64,000 nt of DNA from Batillaria attramentaria. Lineage: Eukaryota; Mollusca; Gastropoda; Batillariidae. The DNA lies in contig JACVVK020000093.1 in NCBI GenBank assembly GCA_018292915.2, forward strand, positions 1,517,001 to 1,581,000, read 5' to 3'. Position 1 is the stretch's first letter; every line of letters begins with the position of its first letter. The notes below the pieces were generated by a model. The model searched no databases. It saw nothing but the letters and a program-made list of their open reading frames with translations, and was not told the origin of the DNA. Positions 52,429 to 64,000 of the stretch are shown in pieces. The translations under genes and the position numbers were made by a program.

Positions 52429-54866
52429 TCTCATACATCAACACTTTCCTACATATTCCAGGGTCAAACAGAAAATAACCTGGCTAGTCAACAATGAACA
52501 AACCTGGCATCATACCACACATACCAACAAACCATGCAATGTAAGAACACTTTCAAAACAATCAACGTCAGATCACAGATGCAGCATACAGAATGAAGTT
52601 CAGGTAAATGTTATGGACAAGGGAAAAAAAAACAAGAAAACAAAAAAAAGGTAACATGAGCAACATAACAGTTCTGCCACAGGAAGTAATCAAGCACACA
52701 TATGCACTGATGAGTTGGTCCTCTGCAATAATATGTATATATGATTCTTCCTCCATGTAAATCATGAAAAACAAAACAAAGCACACCACAAAAACCCCGA
52801 AAAAACCCACATGATTAATAGTCTAGATAAAATGGGTCTCCATACACATGAAGTGGTGTTCCTCTTTGAAATATACATTCACGTTTTTTGGGGTTTTTTT
52901 TTCTAGTCCAAAGGAAACGGACAAACTGGCTAGCTAGTTTATTTTGCCCTCATCCGAAACCACTAGACTGATCATGAAAAGACTGCCCAAGTATCTGGAA
53001 CTGTATGAGTCCTAACATCACTTTAAGTTCATTATCACTTACAAAAAGTGACAAATTTCTTAGGTACCACCTTCAACACTGAGAAAATTCAAACACAAAC
53101 ACACACGCACGCACACACACAGACACACACACATCATTCATACAAACCTGCATAATAAATATTCATTAAAAAAAATTAAATCAACAATAAACAAACAAAC
53201 AAAAGATGGCACAATATGGATGTAACAATAAGACAAACAAAAATCCACCAGCCTAACTGCCCTTCTTGACATTATGAATTTTGTCAGCTGACAATTGACT
53301 CCAGTGAAAATCATATGTACAGGAGGCAAACCACAATAACCAAGAATTTCCCAGCAATGGGATAAATAAAGTTACATGTATCTTTATTTCTTACCTTTAT
53401 CTTTCATTTTTTTTTTTTTTTTAAAGGCAGAAAAACGGCAGCCCTGAAAATGAAACAAGCCATCCTCAACTCACACTTCCAACCTCAAACAAACCCTTCA
53501 AATCGATATTACAAATATTTTCAATGGACAAGCTTGTGGCGCAGACAGAAAACAAACAAACACCATGTGTACATATATACTAGTGTATAGCAGTTACTCC
53601 ATCACGACCATGTAGTACATATCTGACTCTGGACATTTTTACATGGCTTAAAAATAAACGTTCAAGACAGCAGAAAAAAATCAAACGCCCTTGATCATGT
53701 GTTAAATGGCAAGACATACACCACAAACTGTCTTGCTTGATTGGATAAAAGAGGTGGGTGTGCTTGATTCTTGAGCACATAATTATGCTTGCGCACAGTA
53801 CAATGCATGCATCTGTTAACAAACAAAAAGATAATTTTGGCAAAGTGAACAAATTATGTCAGCTGCACTAAGACTTCTATGGATGCCACTTTCACAGTTT
53901 TTCCAACATTTCCGACCCTGTCCCGCAGCCCCAAACCACATGGACCTCCATAGCATCATCTTACCATCATCCTCATCTCCATCATCATGCATAATAAAAA
54001 ATTGTCCCAGCTATCAAGCCCTCCATGGATTCCACCCATTACCAATACCAGGGAGGAATACCACTGGAGCCGGTAAAGAGATGTGGCAGAAAAAAAAAGA
54101 AGTTTTGCCAACATTTCGATCCGCTGTTTGAATCACAAGGTCAAAATTTGTACTGGCCTTTTGTGTTTTTTTTTTCTCAAGTGCTCCCGTCTTTGACATT
54201 ACCCTGCAGCAGAGAAACAACGTCAAGTCTCGAAACACTGACACATGCTCAACACTTTGACAAAACAATCACCATATTTCACACATGCACATACCCCTGA
54301 TCTAACACCAAACCCTGACAAACAATTGTGGGAAATTTCCTGAAGTATGGTGTGGAGGAAACACATGCTAATTTGAATCAGAATTTTAATGATGAAAATT
54401 ACACGTAATAAAAAGCAGAAATCTACCGCAAAGCCGAAAACCTGGGACCCCTACACAGAAAATGCTTGCGTCAAAGTTTGCAGCTAAATCTGGAAAGGCG
54501 GAGTCGTGCAAACAAACGTACTTTAAGTCTCTGCACATAAAAAAACAAACTTGTCAATGAATCTGAATATGCTGCTAGAGATGTACCCAGTCAAGGATTC
54601 TGAACTGTGACCTGCCATGGTGAAGGAAAAGATCATTCAAAGGATACTTGGAATTTTGCTGTTTTTTTTTTTTCTTTCTTTCTTTCTTTTGCAATTCCAT
54701 TAAAAACATGCACAGCAATGACTGCTGAACTGTACGTACAAGCATGAGAGAGAGAAAATGTTTTGAGAGAAAACCCTGCAACAAAGTTTTTGATTCTCCT
54801 CACGCAAAACATACACCAGAGTATGCCTTGAGGGTAGGAAACCTGTTGAAATATACCCACCCTACC

Positions 54867-54920
<54 letters not shown>

Positions 54921-56060
54921 CTCTCTCTCTCCCTCTCTCACATCAATTTTTGCTTTGTTGCATGTATGGAGTAAGAAAAAATGAGACATTCCTTTCAGGT
55001 TTCAGAAACTTCAACAAACACCCCATCTATTCTGAAACAAAATGCTGGTTGCAAAATAAATGCAAGTCAATAAAATGAATAATTAAGTTCACACAAAAAG
55101 TGTTAGGTTCAAAAACCTTGGTTTGATTTCTTTGATTCAGGTATATTTTTTAATGTTCATCAACATGAAAGGACAAGACTTTGTACAATCTTTGTCTTTG
55201 GAAAATAAAATGTCATTCATCTTTCTGACTGAATGGGCGCTTGGTCTCCAGCACAGAAACCAATGGTGTCTTCCACCTCCCTCACCACACCATACACCCC
55301 TCTGCAGCCACTATAGCACGTCATCACTGTAACACCACTGAATGCTTGCTCAAGTTGCTGGGTGCCGCCAAATGGATGCAGAACATTTCTGGTGCTACTC
55401 CGCTTCAGAAGTTTTGACGAAGATTGTTCTCACGCAAAGCCACATGCTTGAAATATAATCACGCGCGCCTTTGCACTGTAGTAATACGTTCGTCAGAGTA
55501 ATTGTCTGGTTTAGTGTCAACAGACTGACTCACTTGCCGTGTGGTGCTGGAAGCGGGTTTTCGGAGGGTGTGGCCAATCCATCTCAGGAGTCTTCGGAGG
55601 ATTTCACCTTCCACTTGTTGCTGTTTTGTTCGCTGCCAGAGTCTCTGTTGGTGATGGTCTCAGGCCAGCGAATCCGAAGAATCCTTCTGAGGCACATGTT
55701 GACGAACGTGTTCATCGACACGACAGACTGAAGTTCACTGGGAACTCTGTGCTGCTCAAATTTGAAAATGGAAACACTCAGTGCTACTTTTTGGAAAGAC
55801 TTGTCACTGTGTAACACTGTCCTGGAAGCACTACTTTTAAAGCAGAGTAGCACGCAGAAACACACTGGCACTCATTTTGACCACACCCCATGATGCGTGG
55901 GGCAACGAACTGGTCAGTGATCAGACAAGTTGAAGCAGTCTGACTGTGGGGCTAACGTTCCATGAGTGGCTGATTCAAGCTTCATATTGTAGCAACGAGG
56001 GGAAGGGTGAGAGGAACGCCACTCAGCATCCACTATCACAGATGTATCTGGGATTAAAAT
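49500..56060. other. Gene-poor region, possible AREL1 3' UTR and downstream
   Basis: No gene recognised. Contents: short (TG)n at 50187-50230, (CA)n at 50911-50940 and 51180-51200, (TA)n at 52370-52420, (CA)n at 53095-53130 and 54868-54917, SINE C and SINE A scraps at 53910-54240. + strand frames at 51183-51410 and 51430-51708 are open and Lys/Thr-rich but match nothing known. 55500-55800 has a slightly GC-richer block, also unassigned. Confidence 0.5.
53910..54240 (+). repeat. SINE C 3' part followed by SINE A scrap
   Basis: 53910-54085 carries CCAAACCACATGGACCTCCA, ATCCTCATCTCCATCATCAT and GATTCCACCCATTACCAATA, i.e. the SINE C 3' half. 54115-54240 has TTTGAATCACAAGGTCAAAA, TTGTACTGGCCTTTTGTG and GTCTTTGACATTACCCTGCA, resembling the SINE A body. 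Confidence 0.7.
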
Positions 56061-56069
56061 GAAGAAACC

Positions 56070-56320
56070 ACATACAGTACACTGAACCATCGCCAAAATT
56101 TTACACACCACTCCAGCACAAATGGACCGTGGAGCAACATTCATCTCGTAATTACTCCGTCTTTTCCCAGAGCAACACTTGCGGTCTCGAAGAAAAACAC
56201 ATACAGCATACTGTCAACCATCACAAAAGATTACACACTGTTCCAGTACACAGCATTGTGGAGCAACACATCTGTCATAACTAAAGCGCCTTTTTCCAGG
56301 ACAACGCTTGTGGACCTTGG
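56070..56320. repeat. Two diverged tandem copies, about 130 bp
   Basis: Shared blocks: ACAGYAYACTGWMCCATC, TTACACACYRYTCCAGYACA, GTGGAGCAACA and CAGGACAACGCTTGTGG versus CAGAGCAACACTTGCGG. It lies next to the 149-bp array. Confidence 0.7.
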
Positions 56321-56499
56321 TTGTGCAAATCAAAGTCTTTGTCAGTCGGCAAGCTGCACCCACAACCAACACATAAATGGTACAAAATCTGGCGTCTGCT
56401 CGCAGAATTCCTTGGTTCCAAAAATAAATTCAGCAGCCAAGTGTTTGATCAGGTGAGAGCACACACACACACAAATACGCTGAGAAGCATCCGAGTGTA

Positions 56500-57070
56500 C
56501 ACTTGATGCGCTCTTTCTTTTAACAGCAGTTTCTTCACCAAAATATGTTGGAGGGTGTCGCACTCAGAGTTCCGGATTTTTTTCTTCACTTTCACGAAGA
56601 TCATTCTCAGAAAAACCACAAACTCACAGAGGAGGATCTGGGTACGCACTTGATGCCCATGTCTCCAATGCAGTTTAATTCTTCTCTAAAATATTCTGGA
56701 GGGTGTCACACTCCTTTTGAGTTCATCAGAGTACTGGATTTTTTCCTCTTTTGAAGATCATTCTCAGAAAAGTCACAAACTCACAGAGCAGCCGAGTACA
56801 CACTTGATGTCCGTCTCTCAAATGTAGTTTCTTCTTCAAAATATTCTGGAGGGCGTAACACTCCTTTGTGTTTATCAGAGTTTGTGATTTTCTTTTTTTT
56901 TCTCTCTCTCCATTCTCAGGAAAGTCACAAACCCACTGGGGCGCAGCTAGGTGAGTGCTTACACGTGTCTGTAGTTTCTTATCCCAACTATTTTGCAGGG
57001 TGCTGCACTCATCTTGAGTTTTTCCGAGTTCTGGAATATCATTCTCTGTACAGACCATTCTCAGACTCAT
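56500..57070. repeat. Diverged tandem array, 4 copies of about 149 bp
   Basis: Anchor motif ATATKYTGGAGGGTGTCRCACTC occurs at about 56543, 56691, 56841 and 56989; GATCATTCTCAGAAAARYCACAAACTCACAGAG follows in the first three and a looser match in the fourth. The array ends about 60 bp beyond the AREL1 stop codon, so it would be in the transcribed 3' UTR (- strand). Confidence 0.8.
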
Positions 57071-57128
57071 ACAGATGGACAGATAGATCCCCATGGGAAC
57101 GAAGAAAGGAATTCCCAAAGATGTGTTG

Positions 57129-60100
57129 TCAGACCATGCCGAAGCCTTGACATCCCTCGTTGATGGCTGTGAGCAGGTTTCTGTGGAACAGCTCGATGTT
57201 ATCGCAGCTCGGCAGGCACAGCTGGTTGAAGCTGAAACAAATGAGAGACGTTGTGATCCACTGAAGATCAGAAGTGGTAAGGAACGGACACTGCATAAGC
57301 AAAGCCTTGGTCATTATACTACAGACCATTTGCCGAGCACAGAGTTGTGCAAAGATCAACCCACATGCGCGTCAGGGGAGCACACTCTGCATGTGCATGT
57401 GGCAGGTAGCAGACGACGCGGTTTAGCGAGTGTTCTCGTAGTTTCTTTGTTTTTCTTCGGTTTTTTGTTGTTGTTGTTTTGTTTTTTTAAAATCGGGGAC
57501 GCGGAGCAGAAATCTGTATTTCAGGGACAGCCTTTCAGTTTCCGGATGCAATACGGACAATCAGGGACGGTAGGCATGCAGCCCTGTTAACCTCTGTTGA
57601 TTCTGTTTACATGTGCCATGAGTCGTTTGATGTCGCTGCACCTGCCAAATTTGGACGTTAGAGTGGGTGCAAATAGACAGAGTGTGCGCAGCCAGTTCTT
57701 GGTACTTGGACAGCAATGCTCTATAAAAATTACGTATTATTTATTACTATTATTATTATTATTATTACATAGACGACACTGGGTAGATTACTGAGAGACG
57801 TGTGCTTTTCCAAGAGCAGAGCTACCATCTTGAACCGAACTGGACTGAAAGGGTCTGTGTTGTACACTCCCCCCCTCCCCCACACACACAAACACAGAAA
57901 AACTGACATGAGCTAGTGTGCTCTACATCACTTGAAGGAGTTCCACCTTCCTATCACACCTGACTGGACTGTTCCTTACCAGGTGTGTGCGATGGGCAGG
58001 GTGTTGGGCCGATGCAGAGGGCTGAGCTGTATTTTGGGGTTGAGTTCCCCGAATCCACCAGGGGGCAGCTGCGAGCAGCCGGTGGTGAACTGCAACAGTC
58101 TCGCCATCTGCTCCTCCGTGAATCCCGCGACCACCGTCCAGAACCAGTCCAGCACCTGTGTGGATATGGACTTTTACAAACTTTAAAACAGAACATTCCA
58201 GTTTCAGGGGGGAGGTCTGGCAAGAGCTGGAAAATTGTACAGACTCGTAACACTGTCCCTTTCCTCAAGGTTTGGTGAATCTGGTTCAGCTTGTGCGGCT
58301 TTAAGCCATATATTAAGTAAGCCCCCTGTTACTTGGAATCAGCTCCCTCTTACAATCAGAAACAGTTTAAACAAGGAAACCTTCAAGTTCCGACTGAAAA
58401 CCCATCTCTTCACCCTCTCATAGCCATGCCATGTTGTCGTTTTGCTGGTGTGAGTGCATGTGTGCACACGGAACGGAGGTGTGTGTGTGTGGATATGAGT
58501 TTTTATCAGTTTTTATCTGTTTTGTCCGTTTTACCTGTCTTGTGTTTGTTTTATCTGTCTTTATTTTTATGTCTTAATATGAATAAATATGTATTTTATG
58601 TAAAGCGCCTAGAGCTTAGATAAGGTTAGGCGCTATATAAATATTCTAGTATTATTATTATATAATCATCAATAAGGAATCAGTGAATTTCATCTTTTTG
58701 TGTAATTTGTCAATCAAAATTGAGGAAAGAATCAGACCTGACAGGTTTGAATAATGTCCAACTGGACTGTGGTGAAGAAGCAGCCAGTGTACCAGTTAAG
58801 AAACGCTGTGAGAATTCTTGTGTAAACTTTAGTAGAAGATGGCCAGCTTTGAAACTGAAACCTTTCTCTTCTTTTGAGCAAAGGTACTGAGCAACTCACT
58901 TTGTTGAATGAGGGCGACGGGGCGCAGACAGTGTGGTGGTTTTTAAAGTCCGCAAGGCTGTACGTTCCCATACCACACATCAGCAGCTGGAACACAGAAA
59001 GGCTTGAACTTGAGAACATGCAAAGGCATAAGACATTCCTTCCCCCCCTTCTCCTTATGCCCCTCCTCTCCTTATGCCCCCTCCTCCCCTCCCCTACCCC
59101 TCCCCCCCACCAAAAAAACAAAAAACAAACAACAACCAAGAAACAAACAAACAAACAAACAAACAAACAAAAAACCCGAAAAAACACAAACAAGAGGAAA
59201 TACATTTTTTAAGGAGGAAATTTGTTAAAATCAGACTAGAATCTGTGCAACTTGGTGTGTTTAGGCATGATTTTAAGTACTTCAGAGGAGGAAACAGTGT
59301 TAACACACTATTTGGGGAGGGGGGGGGGGGGAGGAAAATTTTGAGCCGAAGGTGGAAATCCGACAAAAGCTGGAAGATTTTAACTCTAACGGTAAATGCC
59401 TTGATCATACCTCCAGCTCGTACTCATCAAAGATGCTGAGAAGGTTGTCAGGGATCAGCTCATTCAGGCCACGCAGGAAGTACTCCACTTCCTCCTTGAC
59501 GCTGTTGGCCAGCCGATACTGTGCCAGGGCGTCCAAGTATTGCAGCTTGTTTTTGCCTGTCACCTTCACGTTGGCGCCTCCTGGAATCAGCTCCACTGTC
59601 TGGAACAGCACCAATTGTAGTTTGTTGTTACAGTTTGGCTCCAGGATAATTTCTCCAAAATTTAATATAATATAAAAATATAAACACGGCATAACCTTCT
59701 TTTGTTTTTCTTTTTTTGGGGGGGGGAAAAACTAAACAGTAAAATGAAATGTTGCTGACCCTGGCAAGCTGCCCTTTGTCATCGTATTCCTCTTCAGTAA
59801 AAGTCAACTCCATGTCATCGATGTCGTTCTCCTCGATGAACTTGATCTTGGCTGTGTACAGTTCAGGGTCGTCTGTCTCAAAGTACTGAAAAGATAAAAT
59901 ACAAAATACTTTGTTAACAGACTGAGCACACTGACAACAGACTTGATGAGGGAAAACAGATCCTATGTGGTTACTAGCTTCAGCAGTTTTCCCACGTTCC
60001 ACACAAACCCACCCCCGTCATCATACCAACCAATCTAGTCTGACTAATCAATGGAAAGTAACTATACTCAATCAAAAAACACAATGCATGTGTCTGGCAT

Positions 60101-63100
60101 AAAACAATGTTGTAGAAGACATGTCACTGAAAGCGCTTATCACCTTGCTTCAAAACAGTCACTCATAATTAAGATGTAACAGAACAGACCAGCATGCATC
60201 CTCACACTGTGGTATTACGCTAAGGCTAGTTTAAAGCCAAGAGGCTGAGTGGACTGATCTAGTATATTCACTACACAGTAATTGTACAAGAAATTCATCG
60301 CACATTCAAACAAAGCCATATTTCTGTAATATTACATGCTGCAAAGTTAAGAAAACGGTTTGCTGGTGCAATTCGACTGTCAAGCGGAAGCAAGTGATGA
60401 AAGAAAAAAAAGAAAAGAAAAGGAAAGAAAAATATGGCCGTCTAGTTTATTCTGGTAAATCAAACTGGTAGCCTCACTCACCTTGTAATTCACCCTCAGA
60501 CCGATGAGCTGTGCCAGGAACGAGCGTGAGAATCGAGCCTTCACCAGCTGTCTGTAGGGACGACCGAGGGACGACTCGTACAGACACTTGCCCACAATCT
60601 TCCCGGCAAACTCATAGTATTTCAGCTTCAGTTCCGGTGGCCGCCTCGGATTCGGGTGCACCTGACAATATCAAAATGAAGGGGTATGTGGTCTACAATA
60701 CTTGGACACAGATGACAGTTTTTATATGATGAGGGAGGGGGAACGGAGTGAACAAACAAGCAAAAAGCCAGCCTGTAAGCTGCTGCGAAAGTATGTACAT
60801 GTACATGTTTCAAAACAAAAAAAAAAATTCACAAAATAAAGAAAATCACTGAAGTTTAAAAAGAAAGGTAAGATAAGGGCGGAAAAGGAAAAAAACCAAC
60901 AACAAACCCCCCCCCCTCCCCCCCCCCCTCCCCCCCCCCCCCAAAAAAAAAAAAAATCCAAAGTGGCTTCTGTGCCTTGAGCCAGAAACCCTCTTGCTGA
61001 GTCTCCCCCCCCCCCCCCCCCCAAAAAAAAAAGGCCAGCCAGCCAGCCAACCAACCAGCAAAACACACACACACACACACAGGCACGTGCATCGTGTTTT
61101 CGCTTCAAATTCTCACCATGCTCTGTGAGGACGAGGAGAGTTTTTTGAAGAGACCCGAACGCGCTGGGTCGAACAGCTCCGTGCAGAGTAACTCGAACCA
61201 CTCCCTCCGCAATCCCCCCCAGTCGAGGCCCTCCTCTCCGGTGAACGACACCTCAAACAGGCGACACCAGTCACCCAGGTCAAAACTTTTTGTCGTTTTG
61301 TAGGACTGGAAAAGAAACAGCAGGGGAACTTGAGCAGTGGTTGTACAGCATACAGTTACCCCTCCCTACCCTCAGCCTTAACAAAGACTGAAAGGGGCTA
61401 ACGCTACCATGTTTATGCTCACAGATCGTTCTATGCTGTTATGGTATCTATCATCACACCACGTGTGACACCTGGACAGTGACAGCGTCTGTAATAAATA
61501 AATAAATAAAATAAATAAATTTCATTTATATAGCGCACTTCTCAGAAACAGTGACTCATTGCGCTAACACACATCACTCATACACATTCACACTATACAG
61601 ACAAACACGTCAATCACATCACACAATACAAAGACACATCAGTTGAAAGCCTGTTGAGCCAACAGAAATGTACTTGATGATGCGGCGACCACACTGTGCG
61701 CTCCAGTAGTGTAACAACATTGAAGAATTTGAATGGTTGACCTCTCGCGCAAAGTGTAAACAACACTGTATCGCGTTAACAGCTGTACTAATAATCAGAT
61801 AGAGTATTTCGAGCGTACAGACACCGTCATGAGCAAAACTGTTCTAAAACATAAGCTGGCATAGCAACAATGGAATTCGCTCGTTTAAACAAAAATGTTA
61901 TTGTAGACATTCCTTCAACTGCTAGATGTGCTCAGATTACAGGGTGGGTGGGTGCATGGGGGAATTGACGTCCTTTTTCACCATACCCATGTGATATCAA
62001 ATGTGCACCAAGGACAGAGGCAGCATATGGCTCTAAGCCGGGATTTGAGCTCATGACCTGAGGAAAGTCCAATGGTCTATAGCTCCGCTACCCTGCTTTC
62101 CCCCCAGGAAAAAAAAAAGAAAAAAAAAAGGAAAGTGTATAAGCCAAGTACATGCTACAGCAGGGTATCCGTTAAAACGGTATATGCAGCTGTTTGTTGG
62201 TTTGTTCTTCATTCAAAAAAGTCTGCTAGCAGTAAACATTGACAAGACAGCGTCTTTAAAACTAGAACTCGTATAAAAACTCAAGAACCTCACATCGTGC
62301 AAAAATCGTGAGCGATCGATCTTGATGGGCATGGGGGTGTGGGCTCTCCTTGCATGCAGCTGCCTGACTTCATGGTTGAAAAATGTCTGCTTGTCGTGGA
62401 ATGTTTCTGAACCGCCTGGGGAAAGAAAAAAGAAAAGTTTACACTATACACTAAACAAAGTTTCCTTAAAGAGATTCAAGAGAGATTCAAGATGGTCTAT
62501 TGGTTCTCTTGGCCCCTTTCAGGGTATGGAGGAAACAAAGGATCACATACATTCTCAGGGTGTACAGATGTGAAAAATGAAACGGTTGCTATCGTGGAAA
62601 CATGACCAGAGGCAGAGGCTAACAAAATGGCTCTCGTCTGCCTGTCCAAATTTTGTTGTCCTGTTGTTGCTTGTTTGTTTTTGTTCAGGTTCTTTTAATT
62701 TGTTTTTTGGTTGGTGTTTGTTATCTTTTGTTTTTTGTTGTTGTTTGTTTGTTGTTGGTTTTGTTGGTTTGTTTGTTGTTGTTTTTTGGTGTTTGTTTTT
62801 TTGTTTTTTTGTTTTTTTTTGTTTTTTGTTTACAAGTCTGGTTTTTTTTTTGGTTGTTTTTTTTGTTTGTTTGTTTGTTTGTTTGTTTGTTGTTGTTTTG
62901 TTGTTGTTGTTTTTTTGTTTTTTTTTGTTTTTTTTGTTTTTTTTTTTTTGGGGGGGGGGGGGGGGGTAATAGGGTGAAAAGACTGAGTGGCATGCCATTT
63001 CCCAAATAATACACAGAATGAAAGATGCCACCACTTAGTTTACTTTGGGCGCATCTTCTTCAAAGTTATGTGGTGAAAGAAAAACTCCAAAGACAGAAAG

Positions 63101-63761
63101 AATGAAAGTCAAAAGGCCTAGCAAATACCTATCCTTTGCAGCAGGAAGCAGAAGAAAGTGGCAGCTATAGTGTTCCTGTCCTTCGACGCTAGCACCAGCT
63201 GCTGGGCCCCGTCATCGATTGTAAAGCTGGGAGCTCCCACTTGGTTGTTGAAGCCATTAAAGGTAAACTGAGGAACATACCAAATGGTATTCAATCACAC
63301 ATAATTACATACTCATACATACTCAAGACATCACTGAACTATCTGGAAGCTGTTTCTTTTTCCCCTCTAAGCATTCTAACTAGACTGAAAAACGTTTCTC
63401 TGGTACGGCAAAGAAATTATGAAGAACAGTATATGACAGAGGAGAATAAGCCAACTACACAAGCAGATTGAATAAATAGCCGAGTTGACCCTTTGCACTA
63501 TGTGATTGTAATGTGTTTAAATCAAATGTCTGAGAGAATATGTGTTTCATGGGTTCAGTTCCCAGGGCTTTGAGTCAAATGACTGGGACAAAACTCCTAT
63601 GTATAAATGTGATTCTTCTTCATCTTCTTGATGTTGTGCTGTCTTTCTAGGGTATCTGCTCAATGCGTTGCAATATGGCTTACCTTTGTTGAGGGGCACA
63701 CCCTAAATGTGAAGAGTTTTCTTGGGTAGATTTTGAAATAGAATTCCTTCAAGGTGAGTTG
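57129..63761 (-). CDS. AREL1: AREL1-type HECT E3 ubiquitin ligase, C-terminal 10 exons
   Basis: AREL1 is a cytosolic HECT ligase that ubiquitinates IAP antagonists released from mitochondria. Exons 63684-63761, 63129-63267, 62294-62415, 61117-61305, 60482-60661, 59760-59885, 59411-59599, 58900-58986, 57980-58155 and 57129-57231 have consistent phases and give 462 aa. The HECT domain starts about residue 130. The N-lobe shows GLDWGGLRREWFELL, HPNPRRPPELKLKYYEFAGK and SRSFLAQLIGLRV. The C-lobe shows DNLLSIFDEYELELLMCG, LLQFTTGCSQLPPGGF and HTCFNQLCLP, in which the first Cys is the thioester-forming residue. The protein ends GFGMV, close to the AREL1 GFGML end and unlike HACE1 or NEDD4 types. 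The N-terminal half, expected to hold a filamin-type repeat, lies beyond the window. Introns contain a truncated LINE, SINEs and T/G- or C/A-homopolymer tracts. Confidence 0.93.
57266..57350. repeat. Empty-site paralogue of the Harbinger-like MITE insertion
   Basis: GATCAGAAGTGGTAA at 57266-57280 equals the 15 bp left of the MITE at 4781-4795. What follows (GGAACGGACACTGCATAAGC, AAAGCCTTGGTCATTATACT, ACAGACCATTTGCCGAGCAC) corresponds to the sequence right of the MITE from 5198 (GGAGCGTAAGATGCGCATTG, GAGCAAAGCCTCGGTCATGA, ATAGACCACCTGCAGAGCAG). Only one TAA is present here. It lies in the last AREL1 intron. Confidence 0.8.
58250..58660 (+). mobile_element. 5'-truncated LINE, ORF2 C-terminus and 3' tail
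   Basis: The + strand frame to 58423 ends WNQLPLTIRNSLNKETFKFR followed by LKTHLFTLS and a stop, the W-x-x-LP-x-x-IR ... FK-x-x-LK-x-LF signature at the C-end of many LINE reverse-transcriptase ORFs. About 200 bp of 3' UTR follows, ending TAAAGCGCCTAGAGCTTAGA, GGCGCTATATAAATATTC and (ATT)n. Antisense in an AREL1 intron. Confidence 0.75.
58987..59410. other. AREL1 intron with C-rich/A-rich tract
   Basis: 59040-59200 is CCCCTCC-rich then (CAAA)n; 59319-59332 is a G(14) run. No gene seen. Confidence 0.6.
59886..60481. other. AREL1 intron, nothing recognised
   Basis: 596 bp of unique-looking, AT-rich sequence with an A/G-rich stretch at 60399-60432 near the splice donor. No repeat family or gene recognised. 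Confidence 0.6.
60820..61080. repeat. C(n)A(n) homopolymer junctions and (CA)n
   Basis: Poly-C runs interrupted by single T at 60908-60942 pass directly into A(14), and C(17)A(9) follows at 61005-61031, then (CCAG)n/(CCAA)n and (CA)n at 61062-61081. This is the same composition as the T(n)G(n) junctions elsewhere, in opposite orientation. Confidence 0.85.
61306..62293. other. AREL1 intron with retroelement tail and SINE A scrap
   Basis: (AAAT)n at 61494-61520 followed by TTCATTTATATAGCGCACTT resembles a reverse-oriented retroelement tail. 61940-62103 is a decayed SINE A. No gene. Confidence 0.55.
61940..62103 (-). repeat. Decayed SINE family A
   Basis: GGGTGGGTGGGTGCATGGGG, TTGACGTCCTTTTTCACCAT and GTGATATCAAATG are the reverse complement of the SINE A tail and body; the head at the right is degraded (GAGCTCATGACCTGAGGAAA). 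Confidence 0.7.
62640..62967. repeat. (GTT)n/(GTTT)n tract ending in T(12)G(16)
   Basis: About 325 bp built only of T and G apart from a few bases, terminating in a T(12)G(16) junction at 62939-62966. Long open frames in it are a composition artefact. Confidence 0.9.
63465..63610 (+). repeat. Decayed SINE family B, 3' part
   Basis: AATAGCCGAGTTGACCCTTT, GCACTATGTGATTGTAATGT and GGGTTCAGTTCCCAGGGCTT TGAG align with the SINE B 3' body; the head is missing. Confidence 0.7.
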
Positions 63762-64000
63762 CTGGAATCAGAACAAGAACAAGACACGTGTGATGGCGAT
63801 GAACAGGTTCAGAGCACACAAAAAAAAAGTAAATTCCAATGACAATGAGCCAATGCTGTTGTCTGCTGTCACGTTTTCAAGCAGTAGTGGTACAGGCAGG
63901 TGTTCGATACACAGTTTTTCAAAAGTTAACTCACTAGCAAAGTTCTGTTAAGCGCATGCTTGAGTGCTTAGGTGTTTTACCTACTGTGTGTCTATTTAAT

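Noticed and set aside
62555..63034. Lys/Asn/Thr-rich 159-codon frame (-) and its Val/Phe/Cys-rich + counterpart
   Set aside because: Pure T/G simple sequence in an AREL1 intron.

Overview
The window is invertebrate nuclear DNA, most likely from a mollusc and probably a marine gastropod. The taxon is inferred from intron-rich conserved animal genes, GT-AG introns packed with long (TG)n tracts, several tRNA-headed SINE families, and DNA transposon types common in lophotrochozoan genomes. No gene was assigned by a database search. Exon models rest on reading frame, phase-consistent GT/AG sites and recognisable family motifs.

Layout. (1) 0.8-12.5 kb, + strand: the last 14 exons of an unc-79 homologue, the large HEAT-type accessory subunit of the NALCN sodium-leak channel. 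(2) 15.6-27.4 kb, - strand: a complete 13-exon gene for a secreted prolyl-oligopeptidase-like (S9) alpha/beta-hydrolase of about 951 aa with an intact Ser-Asp-His triad. It converges on unc-79. (3) 27.8-36.9 kb, + strand: a complete 14-exon GNPAT gene (dihydroxyacetone-phosphate acyltransferase, first step of ether-lipid synthesis, about 701 aa) ending in the peroxisomal signal -AKL. It starts head-to-head with gene 2, with about 360-435 bp between start codons, so the two probably share a bidirectional promoter. (4) 40.8-43.4 kb, - strand: an intronless two-frame unit encoding a basic, repetitive, zinc-finger-like N-part and a C-terminal TatD nuclease domain with all metal ligands. The two halves are separated by one -1 frameshift. 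(5) 44.3-49.4 kb: a graveyard of mobile elements, comprising a perfect 90-bp palindrome, a TTAA-flanked piggyBac-like element, a retrotransposon gag fragment, a TTF-type zinc finger, a P-element/THAP9-like transposase and a Helitron fragment fused to it. (6) 49.4-57.1 kb: no recognisable gene, but diverged tandem repeats next to the stop codon of (7) 57.1-63.8 kb, - strand: the last 10 exons of an AREL1-type HECT ubiquitin ligase, including the catalytic cysteine.

The host genes are unrelated in function (channel accessory subunit, secreted hydrolase, peroxisomal acyltransferase, ubiquitin ligase). Their one visible link is the shared promoter interval of the peptidase and GNPAT. The richest unexplained structure is in the repeats: a Harbinger-like MITE whose empty target site survives at the far end of the window, nested SINEs with a readable target duplication, a pogo-like transposon with nested inverted repeats, a SINE that seems to share its 3' tail with a LINE, and recurrent T(n)G(n) homopolymer junctions.
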